Source of the DNA: CAZSRX01 sp964609675 [NCBI: uncultured Bacteroidota bacterium]
GTDB lineage: Bacteria; CLD3; SB21
Reading direction: 5' to 3'
Length of the DNA stretch: 64,000 nt
NCBI GenBank assembly: GCA_964609675.1
Contig: CAZSRX010000005.1
Coordinates: forward strand, 1-64,000
Notes under the pieces: generated by a model
Databases searched by the model: none
Told to the model about the DNA's origin: nothing
Seen by the model: only the letters and a program-made list of their open reading frames with translations
In this document: positions 26,992 through 36,254 of the stretch, piece by piece
Layout of the letters: each line of letters opens with the position of its first letter
Position numbering within the stretch: the stretch's first letter is position 1
Program-made: the position numbers and the translations under genes

Positions 26992-28776
26992 ATGTTCAAA
27001 CGACTCTATCCTTACCTGCGACGTTACCGGAAACTGCTGATCGCCGGATTGATACTGGTGATTCTTAAAAATCTTTTCCAGTCCGTAAGTCCGCAGATCG
27101 TCAAGATGGCTATTGACCGCTTGCAGGATATCCAGACCCAGGGCGCGCTGTACCATCTGCTGGTAGCGCCGGTGCTTTCCGCTACGGGATGGACCGAAAT
27201 GGCTGTACTGATCGCCGTATTCCTTACGATGGAAACCGCGCACGCCGCCTTGCTTTTCGGCATGCGTAAAACAATGATTGTTGCCTCGCGCAAAATCGAA
27301 TTGGATTTCCGGAACGATTTCTTCAGCCATTTGCAAACGCTGCCGCCGGCCTTTTACCATTACCGGCGCACCGGCGACCTGATGAGCCGAATGACCAACG
27401 ATCTGGCTAATATGCGGGAAATCCTCGGACCGGGCATCATGTATACCGCCAACACAATCGTCTCGTTTTTCTATGTCGTACCGCTGATGCTTCAAATGAG
27501 TCCCCTGCTTACACTGACCGCTTTTCTGCCGATGGCCGTGCTGTCCGTGATGATCTATAAACTCGCCCGGATCATGCACCACCGCGCCGAGCAGGTACAG
27601 GCTAAACTGTCCGATATCAGTTCGGAAGTCCATGAGAGCTTTTCCGGCATACGTATCATCCAGTCCTATGTGCTCGAACCGCTGCAGTTCACCAAATTCA
27701 GAAAACTGAATGAAGAATATTTCGGACTGAACATGGCCATGGTGCGCATCCGCGGGTTGATGATGGCCTCAGTCATTGGCATAATCGGGCTCAGCGTCGC
27801 GCTCCTGCTGCTGGCCGGCGGCTGGCTGGTAATCCAAAACCGCATATCGCTGGGGACATTTACGGCGTTCAATTTCTATCTTGCGATGCTTATCTGGCCG
27901 ATGATCTCAATCGGTTGGGTGCTGAATATATTCCAGCGCGGCGCCGCTTCCCTGAAGCGGATGGAAGAAGTGCTCAGCGTGAAGCCGGATGCTTCGGAGG
28001 CAACGGCATGGACGACCGGCGGGGTTATCCGCGGCACTATCGAATTCCGCAATCTGACGTTTGCTTACACCGCCGGCCAGACCGTGTTAAAAGATATTAC
28101 GCTCCGCCTGAGCGCCGGAAGCACTCTGGGTATTGTCGGAAAAACCGGCAGCGGAAAGTCCACGCTGATTCATCTAATTCCCGGCTTGTACCCGTCACCG
28201 CCCGGGAGTTTATGGATTGATAATACGGAAATCAACCGGATACCGCCCGGCGTGCTGCGCGCCGCTATCGGCATGGTACCCCAGGATCCCTTCCTTTTTT
28301 CGGACACGATCCGGAGCAATATCCTTTTCGGCAAGCCCGATGCCACGGAGAAAGAAATCCGGGAAGCCGCGCAATGGTCCCGTTTAGACCGGGACCTGGA
28401 TCAGTTCCCGGACGGACTGGACACCGTCATCGGCGAACGCGGCGTTACGCTCTCGGGCGGACAGAAACAGCGGCTGGCCATCGCGCGCGCGCTTATACGC
28501 CGTCCGGCTATACTCATTCTCGATGACGCCTTGTCCGCCGTGGATACCCGCACTGAGGATGAAATCCTGCAAACCCTGCGCGCGCTTTCGGGAACCCGTA
28601 CCATCCTTATCGTCAGCCACCGAATCCATACCGTGCGCCATGCGGATACAATCATCTATCTCAGGGACGGCGTAATCGCCGAGCAGGGCACTCATGACGA
28701 ACTGATGACTTTAAACGGCGCTTTCGCCCGCATGTACCGGCATCAACTACTGGAAGAAGAAATCGAACATATATGA
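26992..28776 (+). CDS. ABC exporter, fused permease and ATPase (half-transporter)
   Basis: A 594-residue type IV exporter of the MsbA/lipid-drug type: six membrane helices (~15-310) followed by a nucleotide-binding domain. Walker A is G383-S391 ('GKTGSGKST'), the signature 'LSGGQ' is 487-491, Walker B is 'ILILDDALSAVD' and the H-loop is in 'LIVSHRI'. It works as a homodimer, or as a heterodimer with a partner outside the window. The substrate is unknown. It starts 13 nt after nadD and stops 19 nt before the methionine sulfoxide reductase start. Confidence 0.94.
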   Translation: MFKRLYPYLRRYRKLLIAGLILVILKNLFQSVSPQIVKMAIDRLQDIQTQGALYHLLVAPVLSATGWTEMAVLIAVFLTMETAHAALLFGMRKTMIVASRKIELDFRNDFFSHLQTLPPAFYHYRRTGDLMSRMTNDLANMREILGPGIMYTANTIVSFFYVVPLMLQMSPLLTLTAFLPMAVLSVMIYKLARIMHHRAEQVQAKLSDISSEVHESFSGIRIIQSYVLEPLQFTKFRKLNEEYFGLNMAMVRIRGLMMASVIGIIGLSVALLLLAGGWLVIQNRISLGTFTAFNFYLAMLIWPMISIGWVLNIFQRGAASLKRMEEVLSVKPDASEATAWTTGGVIRGTIEFRNLTFAYTAGQTVLKDITLRLSAGSTLGIVGKTGSGKSTLIHLIPGLYPSPPGSLWIDNTEINRIPPGVLRAAIGMVPQDPFLFSDTIRSNILFGKPDATEKEIREAAQWSRLDRDLDQFPDGLDTVIGERGVTLSGGQKQRLAIARALIRRPAILILDDALSAVDTRTEDEILQTLRALSGTRTILIVSHRIHTVRHADTIIYLRDGVIAEQGTHDELMTLNGAFARMYRHQLLEEEIEHI

Positions 28777-28795
28777 TACCCATTCGGAGATGACC

Positions 28796-29290
28796 ATGTA
28801 TCACCTTGCTTCCTATGATGACACCGATAAAAAAGAATTTTACCGCGCTTTAACGGCCGACCTCAGCGCCTTGCTCGAAGGCGAATCGGACTGGATGGCC
28901 AACACTGCTAATTGCGCCGCCTTGCTGTATCACGCGATGAACGCTATCAATTGGGCGGGTTTCTATTTTCTAAAGAACGGCGAGCTTGTGCTGGGCCCGT
29001 TTCAGGGCAAGCCGGCCTGCGTGCGGATTGCCATCGGGCGCGGCGTCTGCGGCACCGCTGCTGAACGGCGCGAAACCCTCCTCGTGCCCGATGTGCATCA
29101 GTTTCCCGGACATATCGCCTGCGACAGCGCCTCCCGCTCCGAGATTGTCGTGCCGCTCATTCAAAACGGCCGACTCATCGGTGTCCTGGATATTGACAGT
29201 CCCATAACCAACCGATTTGATGAACAGGACCGCGCCGGTCTTGAAGCATTGATGACGGTCCTTCTGAACGCTTCGGCTTTTCTTACATAA
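28796..29290 (+). CDS. msrC: Free methionine-(R)-sulfoxide reductase (GAF-domain fRMsr)
   Basis: A GAF-domain enzyme of 164-166 residues reducing free Met-R-sulfoxide. The three family cysteines occur as C77, C87 and C111 (numbered from the ATG at 28790) with spacings 10 and 24, the same as in E. coli fRMsr (C84, C94, C118 as I recall). 'WAGFYFL' and 'SEIVVPLIQNGRLIGVLDID' are family blocks. I place the start at 28796 because GGAGA (28786-28790) overlaps the first ATG and is well spaced from the second. It is the last gene of the plus-strand run before the AT-rich island. Confidence 0.93.
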   Translation: MYHLASYDDTDKKEFYRALTADLSALLEGESDWMANTANCAALLYHAMNAINWAGFYFLKNGELVLGPFQGKPACVRIAIGRGVCGTAAERRETLLVPDVHQFPGHIACDSASRSEIVVPLIQNGRLIGVLDIDSPITNRFDEQDRAGLEALMTVLLNASAFLT

Positions 29291-29514
29291 ACTTCACTCA
29301 CCAACGCTGCGTCGGAAATTCATCGGCTACATTGTAATACGGATAACGAAAACGATGAGATATTTCTGCAATACCTAGGGAGCCATACGGCTGAGAGTGC
29401 CTGTGCCGTAAGAAATAGCAGGGCAGACTTCTGCACCCCGACACAAAAGTTTAAGCGGGCTATTATAAAAACTGTCGGGAAATGAATACCTCTGTTACCC
29501 TTATGGCATATGCC

Positions 29515-32097
29515 CTATTCATTTAATGTGTTTTCTAATGTCGTCTTAAATTCGTTTTCGTAGTTGTAATTATAGAACGGAACGGCAGTTATCAAATAGG
29601 TGTCCGTGCGGATTTTGATTGTCTTTTTTTCTGCTCTGATTTCATTTAAAAAGTCTTCTTTCCATTTGTCGTGTCCTTTTAAATGCTCTCCTTTAGGTTC
29701 TATGAAAACCTGAAAAGTCATTTGTTCTCCGTCACGTTGTTTGCAGAACAATAAAAAGTCTGGTTCAAATGCTCGTCCGAGTTTGTCGAAGATTTTAATT
29801 TCTCTTTCGTTTCGGATTAGGTAAATGTTTTCAAACTTCTGATTCAGACCTTCAAATCGTCTGGAAAAAAGTTCTACAAACTTCTTTTCTTCACTTGTCC
29901 CATAGTTTGCATTATAAACATACCAAGGTTCGTTGGCCACCAATTCTTCTTGCCCTTTGGCGCGATCATCATATTTATTCACTCTAATTTCTTTATCTTT
30001 AAACACATTATGTATTCTGTCCGAAATATAGTCTGAACCTTCATATTCTGTCGAGTTGTTCTTTATGTCTGCTTCGATGATTTGCAGAAGTCCGTTTAAG
30101 GCTTGCAAGTGGTCGAAATGGCTAATTTCTTTCAGTCGTTTGGTTGTTCCGCTGTATGTAATTTCCAAACTTGCTAAAAAGTCAGGGCTTTGAATAAAAT
30201 TGGAAAGTGAACCAACATTTGGAAAATATCGAGATAGATTGTCGAAGTAAAAAAATGGATTTTGACTTAATGCAAAACGGATTACGTTTTTCGGGATTTC
30301 AGTCAGCTTTACATCTTTGGTTTTAATTATTTCATCATTGGATTGTGTCGGCTCCATTTCAAAAAAGGCACTTGACATTCTGCCAACTCCCGAAGATAAA
30401 GTGTGCCGGTAGTTGGTTTTCTTAACTCCTAAATCTGCAAACGATTTTATGTTATCAAAACTTTTAGGCACTTTCTTATTAAAGAAAACCTGTCCGTTTT
30501 TGTAAAAATCTGTTTTCTTGAAACTTTCTTTTAATTTCAATTGCTTAGTAACAAGGTTTTCATCATCTTCATAAATACCCGTATCAATAAGAGCTTTTTT
30601 CAATTCCGAAATGTAACGGCTATCTTCTTTGGTGTGGTAGTACAGTTCTTCCAGTATCCTTAAGTCGTTAGAAATATCATCATCAAATTTTCGAGTAAAC
30701 TTGTCTTGTCCCTTCGACAAGCTCAGGGCATTGCCTGCTTCCAGTGAAAATGGAAAGTATCTTGCACCACGACCAATAAGTTGAGCTTCGGCAATGGTTG
30801 TTTTCCCTGGCTTTCCGTCGTTACCATCTCGGTCTTCGTAAAGACGAACAATGTCAAACAAATTCAAAACGTCCCAACCTTCGTTCAGTTTCTGAACGGC
30901 AAAAACGGCACGGATGGGATTATTTTCATCTTCCAAAGTGTTGAGCAATATTTGGTTTTGCTCGGCTTCTGCGTCATTGTTGGCGCTCAGGCAATTTTCA
31001 AATCTGAAATTGGCTTGAATGCGTTTTACAATTTCATTGGCTGAAATGCCTTTGGCTTCAAAAAAACGGAAAGACTTTTGAACGATTGGAACAGTGGAAG
31101 TCTTTTGAATTTTCTCAACCATTGACACCGAAAAATCATCTATCAGTTTATGAAATTTTTCTTTGTTCTTTTCTGATTCTGCAATTGTTCTTTTGGCTTT
31201 AAACAGAATTACAGGCTTCAAATTGATATTGTTTGAAGTAGCCAACTCCTGACGATATAAATTCAAAATCAAAGCCTGAATGATTCTGTCTTGTTCGTCA
31301 TACAAGGAACGGATAAGGTTGATTTCTTTAGAGTATTTGTCTTTTCTAAATTCAGCAAGGTCGTATTTGAAAATCACCTTGTCTTGGTAGTGATTTACCA
31401 ATTGCGCAGTGTCGGTGTCAATGGTTGCCGTAAACTCCAACAAGATATTTTCAAAATTGGAATCGTGTATTTTTTTTGCGGTGTCTTCCCAACTGCCAAA
31501 CATATTGCCCGATTTTGTTCCTGCTACCAGGTGGTGCGCCTCGTCAGCAATCAAAACCAATTTCTTGTCCTTAAAGTCTTCGTAGGTTACGCTGTTTTCT
31601 TTGGTGTTGTTAAGGTCAATATGAAGCTGTTGAATGGTGGTAAACTTGATATTGATATTCTGGTTGTCTGATTCTTCAAAGTTTTCAACTTCTTTAATTA
31701 GCACCTCTTTACCATCAATCACAATTTTGTCGTTGAACAAGTATTTTGAAGCCTGCGGATTTAGGAAATTGTCTTTGGTTTTTTGAATGATATTGTTGCT
31801 GTTTACAAAAAACAAAAAGTTGCGATAGCCTTTTTGGTAAAGGTGCAATATCAAACCTGCCATTATCAAAGTCTTTCCGCTTCCTGTTGCCATATTGTAA
31901 AGCAAGTGAAATGGTCTTTTGGGTTTGCCTGTAAAATCTTCAGAATCGCAAAGAATAAAACGCTGAAATGCTTCAATTTGATAAGGTCTGATAAAAAATG
32001 CTGATTTTATGTTATCGGTTATGTGATTAGGAACAGTAACTTGAGCAATAGCTCTTTTGCCAAATTCCTCTACTAATATGTCGTATAAAAACGCCAT
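29515..32097 (-). CDS. res: Type III restriction enzyme, Res subunit (helicase-nuclease)
   Basis: An 860-residue superfamily 2 helicase with nuclease tail. Walker A 'ATGSGKT' is residues 70-76, the DEAH box is 185-188 ('IADEAHHL') and the C-terminal PD-(D/E)xK nuclease is visible as D780 ('EPDFLLF') with E800-x-K802 ('IEPKGE'). Res needs the Mod subunit for target recognition and cuts DNA after ATP-driven translocation or diffusion. It starts 2 nt after the RhuM gene in a mod-rhuM-res operon. Base composition is much more AT-rich than the flanks. Around residues 457-463 a peptide 'ALSLSKGQ' comes from a small palindromic insertion. The upstream mod is frameshifted, so activity is uncertain. 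Confidence 0.93.
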   Translation of the reverse strand: MAFLYDILVEEFGKRAIAQVTVPNHITDNIKSAFFIRPYQIEAFQRFILCDSEDFTGKPKRPFHLLYNMATGSGKTLIMAGLILHLYQKGYRNFLFFVNSNNIIQKTKDNFLNPQASKYLFNDKIVIDGKEVLIKEVENFEESDNQNINIKFTTIQQLHIDLNNTKENSVTYEDFKDKKLVLIADEAHHLVAGTKSGNMFGSWEDTAKKIHDSNFENILLEFTATIDTDTAQLVNHYQDKVIFKYDLAEFRKDKYSKEINLIRSLYDEQDRIIQALILNLYRQELATSNNINLKPVILFKAKRTIAESEKNKEKFHKLIDDFSVSMVEKIQKTSTVPIVQKSFRFFEAKGISANEIVKRIQANFRFENCLSANNDAEAEQNQILLNTLEDENNPIRAVFAVQKLNEGWDVLNLFDIVRLYEDRDGNDGKPGKTTIAEAQLIGRGARYFPFSLEAGNALSLSKGQDKFTRKFDDDISNDLRILEELYYHTKEDSRYISELKKALIDTGIYEDDENLVTKQLKLKESFKKTDFYKNGQVFFNKKVPKSFDNIKSFADLGVKKTNYRHTLSSGVGRMSSAFFEMEPTQSNDEIIKTKDVKLTEIPKNVIRFALSQNPFFYFDNLSRYFPNVGSLSNFIQSPDFLASLEITYSGTTKRLKEISHFDHLQALNGLLQIIEADIKNNSTEYEGSDYISDRIHNVFKDKEIRVNKYDDRAKGQEELVANEPWYVYNANYGTSEEKKFVELFSRRFEGLNQKFENIYLIRNEREIKIFDKLGRAFEPDFLLFCKQRDGEQMTFQVFIEPKGEHLKGHDKWKEDFLNEIRAEKKTIKIRTDTYLITAVPFYNYNYENEFKTTLENTLNE
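30710..30729. repeat. Short palindromic insertion element inside res
   Basis: The 20-mer CCCTTCGACAAGCTCAGGGC has complementary ends (CCCT.../...AGGG) and reads in frame as part of 'ALSLSKG' on the coding strand. The core CCTTCGACAAGCTCAGG is, from general experience, a very widespread small bacterial repeat that often inserts in frame and yields the peptide LSLSKG. I see one copy in the window. Confidence 0.55.
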
Positions 32098-32099
32098 CG

Positions 32100-33119
32100 C
32101 TATTCCTTTTTATTTTTAGGTTTAATTGCCTTTAATTTTTTGTTCGCTTGTTCTATACTTTCAATAAATTGCTTTTCTACTTCCGATAATTCATCTTCCG
32201 ATTTCTGTTTATATGCTTCATATTCTGCCAGTGCTTTGCGTTGTGCCAGCTCAGCGGAAATTTTTCCTACGTGGGTCAGCACATCCTGCCGGCTCATTTT
32301 GATAAACCCGTCTAATACCTCAATCCAATCCTTCATATACATGGGTTTGCGTTGCATGGCATTTATTTCGGCAATATCTAAGTATGCCGATACCAATCTG
32401 TTTAATACCGCCAATTCTTCTTCATTCAAGTAATTTTTAGCAATGGTGATTTCTTGTTTAGTGGGCTTTTTACCTTTGAATGAAGTTAACCCCATAAATG
32501 GAAGTTGGGCATTGGCTCTTTGGTAAATAATTTCCGCTGCCGTGTGTCCGTGTGCTGCCCAGTGCAATTTGTTTTGAACCGTTTGGAAAAACTGCTGTGT
32601 TATTTCCGCTCGAGGGTCATAGTCTATACTTGTGGCATATATCTCTAAAACTTTACGATAAAATATTTTTTCGGATGAACGAATATCCCGAATGCGTTCG
32701 AGCAATTCTTCAAAATATCCGCCACCTTGCTTAAGCAAGTCATCGTTCATCGTAAAGCCTTTGATGAGATATTCCCGAAGGCGTTCGGTAGCCCAAATAC
32801 GAAACTGCGTGCCACGAAGCGACTTTACACGGTAGCCTACGGAAATAATCACGTCCAGGTTGTAATGATTGACCTCGTAGGTTTTGCCATCTGCGGCAGT
32901 TGTTCGGAATTTCCGAACAACTGATTCTTCCCTAAGCTCACCTTCTTCAAAAATATGTTTGATATGCTCGCTGATATTAGATTTAGAAGACTGAAACAAC
33001 TCTACCATATCGGCCTGGGTAAGCCATACCGTATTATCCTCCAGACGGACATTGATTTTGATTTTTCCGTCTTCGGATTGGTATAATAAAAACTCGCTTT
33101 TTTTCTTTTCCGGCAACAT
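32100..33119 (-). CDS. rhuM: RhuM (virulence RhuM) family protein within the type III R-M operon
   Basis: A 339-residue protein. The N-terminal part has the winged-helix-like block typical of RhuM and Bro/KilA-like proteins: 'DNTVWLTQADMVELFQSS' and 'NHYNLDVIISVGYRVKS' followed by 'GTQFRIWATERLREYLIKGF'. The C-terminal half is helical with a Lys/Glu-rich tail. RhuM genes are often found inside type I and III restriction-modification loci and islands; their biochemical role is unknown, with DNA binding or a toxin-like role proposed. It sits 4 nt after mod and 2 nt before res, so it is translated together with them. Composition matches the AT-rich island. Confidence 0.9.
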   Translation of the reverse strand: MLPEKKKSEFLLYQSEDGKIKINVRLEDNTVWLTQADMVELFQSSKSNISEHIKHIFEEGELREESVVRKFRTTAADGKTYEVNHYNLDVIISVGYRVKSLRGTQFRIWATERLREYLIKGFTMNDDLLKQGGGYFEELLERIRDIRSSEKIFYRKVLEIYATSIDYDPRAEITQQFFQTVQNKLHWAAHGHTAAEIIYQRANAQLPFMGLTSFKGKKPTKQEITIAKNYLNEEELAVLNRLVSAYLDIAEINAMQRKPMYMKDWIEVLDGFIKMSRQDVLTHVGKISAELAQRKALAEYEAYKQKSEDELSEVEKQFIESIEQANKKLKAIKPKNKKE

Positions 33120-33123
33120 TAAA

Positions 33124-33986
33124 TTATTTCTTAATCTGATAAAAATCTCGGGTTACTTTCTTCTCTTCTTCGGTACATTCAAAATCTTTATCATTGAGCG
33201 AAGAAAGGTTTACATATAATTGGTTTTTGTCCAATAGTTCGCAAAGGATTTCCTTTTGTCTTTTCAGTTCAAACTGCTTAAACTCCTCGATGCTTTCCTG
33301 AAACTTCTGTAAATCCACACTATATTTAAAGAAACTTTTGGCTTTCATTTGCTCCCAAATTTGCAACAGCGCTTCGGTGTCTTTGGCTTCTTCTATTTGC
33401 TCAATGAAAGTTTGATTGTATTTTTTGAGCTCGAGATAGACAAATGAGCCACCGCCTTGCCAATTGACGTCCTCATCTTCTGAAATACCTGTCAAATCAC
33501 CATTTATAACATTTTTTAATCTTTGAATTGACAAATCAACTTGACTTTGTAATTGTTCCAAACCAATAAATTGGCGTTCTAACTTATGAGCAACAGCAGA
33601 GGTTGTTCCGCTTCCTAAATGATAATCAAGAACGATATCGTGTTTAGAAGTAAAAATCTGTATTAAAAACTTTAGTAATTCTTCAGGTTTCTTACCATTT
33701 CTAAATTCAACATCGCCCTGCTTTGATACGTTGTTATATTCCTTTTCAAAGCTGTAAAAGTTAGGGTATTGTTTTTTAGTAACACCGCTACTTGTTGGCA
33801 TACCTTGGTAATAACCGCCATTCTTTTTCCCTTCGGGTGCTGAATAAAAAAACCTGTAACTTACAGAATCATCTCCCATATCAGGCACTTTAAATAATGT
33901 TTCAGGTGGATAGCCTGATAATTTTTCTAAGTACTTAACAAAAAATCTTCCACTACTATTTTTTTCACGTATTGAACCTCTAATAC
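33124..33986 (-). CDS. mod: Type III DNA methyltransferase Mod, C-terminal part (after frameshift)
   Basis: This frame continues the methyltransferase after a one-base frame change at the A6 run 33990-33995. Reading straight on in this frame gives 'ISIRGSIREKNSSGRFF', then 'KVPDMGDDSVSYRFFYS' and the AdoMet-binding motif I 'DYHLGSGTTSAVAH' (normally DxFxGSGTT). The order DPPY first and GSGTT second is the beta class usual for Mod. An internal ATG at 33888 could start a separate 254-residue polypeptide, but it has no clear ribosome site and would lack the catalytic half. It ends 4 nt before the rhuM start. Confidence 0.8.
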
Positions 33987-35150
33987 TTATTTTTTAAAAC
34001 CTTCTTTACTCGCTGGAATTGAAACTACTCTATATTGATTTGGCAAATAAACTTCAACATTCTTTGAGCCACATTGAATAATTTCCGGGCCTGCATTGTC
34101 ATCTATTTCAATTTTTAAATTGTATTCGTCTATTGTTTTTTGTTCTTCAATAAAAGGCATTTTCTTTCCCTTGTCATTTGAATAAATGAGAATGTATTCA
34201 ATAACATCATTAAATTCTTTGTCGCCTGTCAAGGCTCTATCAGGGTGTCTAACTTGGATATTAAAATTACATAAATGTTTTTCAAATAATTCATTCATTA
34301 AAACTTCTAAATATGCAAATTGGTGAAATGAGCATTGAACCATAAAAATTCCCGAAGGGGAAAGTAATTTTTTTGCTAATTCAATTCGATTCTTCATAAA
34401 TGTCAACCAAGTCGATTTATTAAAAGAATCATTGTATTTGAAAGAATCGCTACCTGTGTTATAAGGTGGGTCTATATAAATGAGTTTAATTTTACCACGG
34501 AATTTTGGTATTAAGCTTCCGAGACCAATTAAATTATTGCCTTTAATAATCAGGTTGTCGGTAATGGTATCTTCGGGCAGTCCTCGTTTGCGGTTTAGTT
34601 CGGCATCACGAGTGAAAAAATTTGAATTAAAATTTTCAAATTCAGAAGCAGTTTTAACTTCTAATTTCTGATTTCTAAATTCATACTTTTTAAAATTTGT
34701 CAAAACTTTAGGCTCTAAAAGCTGGGTAATTTCGTCTTGTGCCAAAATTTCATTGAAGAAAATCTCTTCCCGTTTTTGTTCCTCACGGCTTTGTCCGCCT
34801 TCTAAAATGCAGTCTTTAAATGGCCACACCAAAGCCACTTCGTTGCGTTGTTTGAGAAATTTACCATCAATGGTAAGTCCGATTTTATTTTTGTATTGGG
34901 TATAGCTATCGTTGAGGTAGTTTTTCTGTTCTAAAAAATCAATAAACAGGTTTTGCTTGAATACCAGCACATCTTTTACTTTCACAAAAAACTTTTCTTT
35001 GAGTGTTTCGTTTTCGAGCAATAGTTCAATCAATTCTTCATCAAAGTTTCGTGCACGGTCTATCACTACCCATTTTTTCAGTTCTCCGTTGTCTGTTACG
35101 AAGTTGGGTTCTTTCTTGAGTTGTTGCTCTAATGTTTCGTATAGTTTCAT
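33987..35150 (-). CDS. mod: Type III DNA methyltransferase Mod, N-terminal part (frameshifted)
   Basis: 387 residues. The first ~190 are the helical N-terminal domain; the catalytic motif IV 'DPPYNTGSD' begins at D227 and is followed by 'NKSTWLTFMKNRIELAKKLL'. The frame ends '...KEGFKK' then TAA, within the sequence GGT TTT AAA AAA TAA. One more A would restore a continuous reading frame into the downstream half. As written, the product has DPPY but lacks the AdoMet motif I, so it cannot methylate alone. Sequencing error, phase variation, a true mutation, or -1 recoding on the A run are all possible. It is the first gene of the mod-rhuM-res operon. Confidence 0.85.
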   Translation of the reverse strand: MKLYETLEQQLKKEPNFVTDNGELKKWVVIDRARNFDEELIELLLENETLKEKFFVKVKDVLVFKQNLFIDFLEQKNYLNDSYTQYKNKIGLTIDGKFLKQRNEVALVWPFKDCILEGGQSREEQKREEIFFNEILAQDEITQLLEPKVLTNFKKYEFRNQKLEVKTASEFENFNSNFFTRDAELNRKRGLPEDTITDNLIIKGNNLIGLGSLIPKFRGKIKLIYIDPPYNTGSDSFKYNDSFNKSTWLTFMKNRIELAKKLLSPSGIFMVQCSFHQFAYLEVLMNELFEKHLCNFNIQVRHPDRALTGDKEFNDVIEYILIYSNDKGKKMPFIEEQKTIDEYNLKIEIDDNAGPEIIQCGSKNVEVYLPNQYRVVSIPASKEGFKK

Positions 35151-35369
35151 TTATATCAAATCCTTAAATTTGAAGTTTCAAAAATAAGATTTTTTCAAAT
35201 CTTTAATCTTTCAATTTTTCATAATTCCTGTTAATGCGTTTTCAATGTTGGCAAGCGGGTTTTTCGTTTTTTGTCTTTTTGCATTATTTTGAACCTTATC
35301 GCTATTTTTTTCAGCTTGCCCCTAACCTAAAATATTGGAACGGTAATTTACGCAGCCAGGCTGAATCTA

Positions 35370-36086
35370 TTACTTATAATCTCTTGCCCAGGGCGTACGT
35401 TCGATAAACTTGCCGGCAAAGTCCTCGAGCATTTTTTGAAACGCTTCGGCCTGTATGGTTTTATTGACGATAGTGGCGTCCACGCTGATGCGTCCGTTAG
35501 CCGCGATTTTTGATTGGCGGTGGTCCCAGATAAGGCCATGCGCGTACATGCGTCCTTTAAAAGTACCGATGCCGAGCGCGTAGGCCCCGCCGTACTGCAG
35601 GCTCGAAACGCGTTCTATGTTCTCAAATCCCAGCCCGTAAAAAATAATGATAAAATCCACCGTGTCGGCTATCGCCGGAAATTTCTCCCTTGGGCCGGGA
35701 TAATAAATATTCGTGAAGCCAAGACTTTTATCTTTCTCAATCGACGTGGCCTTCGGAGTCAGCACGCGCGAGTAATCCAAATCAAGAAAAGCAAAATGAT
35801 TGGGTGAAACCGCGCTCAGTTTCTCCGGCAAAAAACGGTATAGCCCTGTACGCAGATCGGTATTGCTTTCCCGGTCCCCGAATTCAATCGTTAAAAGACC
35901 GAAATTCTTAGTCGGCATCTGGATGGAATCCAGGATGGGCAGGATGATGATGCTTTTGTTTATAAACGGCGCGCTGCGGTATTCACCGCGTACCACAAGG
36001 TTCTGGGAGATTGCGCCGGTATGAACAAGCAGGAATATTATTATTACCGCGGCCAGCCGCCGTATAAAAAAACTCCGTGGTTTCAT
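35370..36086 (-). CDS. Exported protein of unknown function
   Basis: A 238-residue protein with a signal peptide ('LAAVIIIFLLVHTGAISQ', cut before 'NLVV'). The mature part is alpha/beta with 'KSIIILPILDSIQMP', 'VDFIIIFYGLGFENIE' and 'GTFKGRMYAHGLIWDHR'. It resembles periplasmic proteins that compute a composite stress or GNA1162-like fold, but I cannot name a family. It is transcribed away from the TonB receptor gene across a 168-bp spacer, and its 3' end faces the R-M island. Confidence 0.65.
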   Translation of the reverse strand: MKPRSFFIRRLAAVIIIFLLVHTGAISQNLVVRGEYRSAPFINKSIIILPILDSIQMPTKNFGLLTIEFGDRESNTDLRTGLYRFLPEKLSAVSPNHFAFLDLDYSRVLTPKATSIEKDKSLGFTNIYYPGPREKFPAIADTVDFIIIFYGLGFENIERVSSLQYGGAYALGIGTFKGRMYAHGLIWDHRQSKIAANGRISVDATIVNKTIQAEAFQKMLEDFAGKFIERTPWARDYK

Positions 36087-36254
36087 TTAATCACTAATAA
36101 TTCAGTTCCGAATAGATTCATGTTTTAACGAAATTATACTTAAATATATGGTAAATAAGAGATAGTAATCAAGTATTTATCGGGTTAAAATTATTTTGGA
36201 ATTAAAGAATCTTCTTTTACGTTATAAGCATCAAGAATAAAGATTGGAACATTT

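Noticed and set aside
29370-29440. TPP-riboswitch-like sequence (CTAGGGAGCC...CGGCTGAGAG)
   Set aside because: The 5' half resembles a THI box, with a TACGGC/GCCGTA stem at 29386-29410, but the required 3' half (AACCTGAT...TAATACC...AGGGA) is missing and no thiamine gene follows. It may be a truncated relic at the island edge, but the evidence is too thin.
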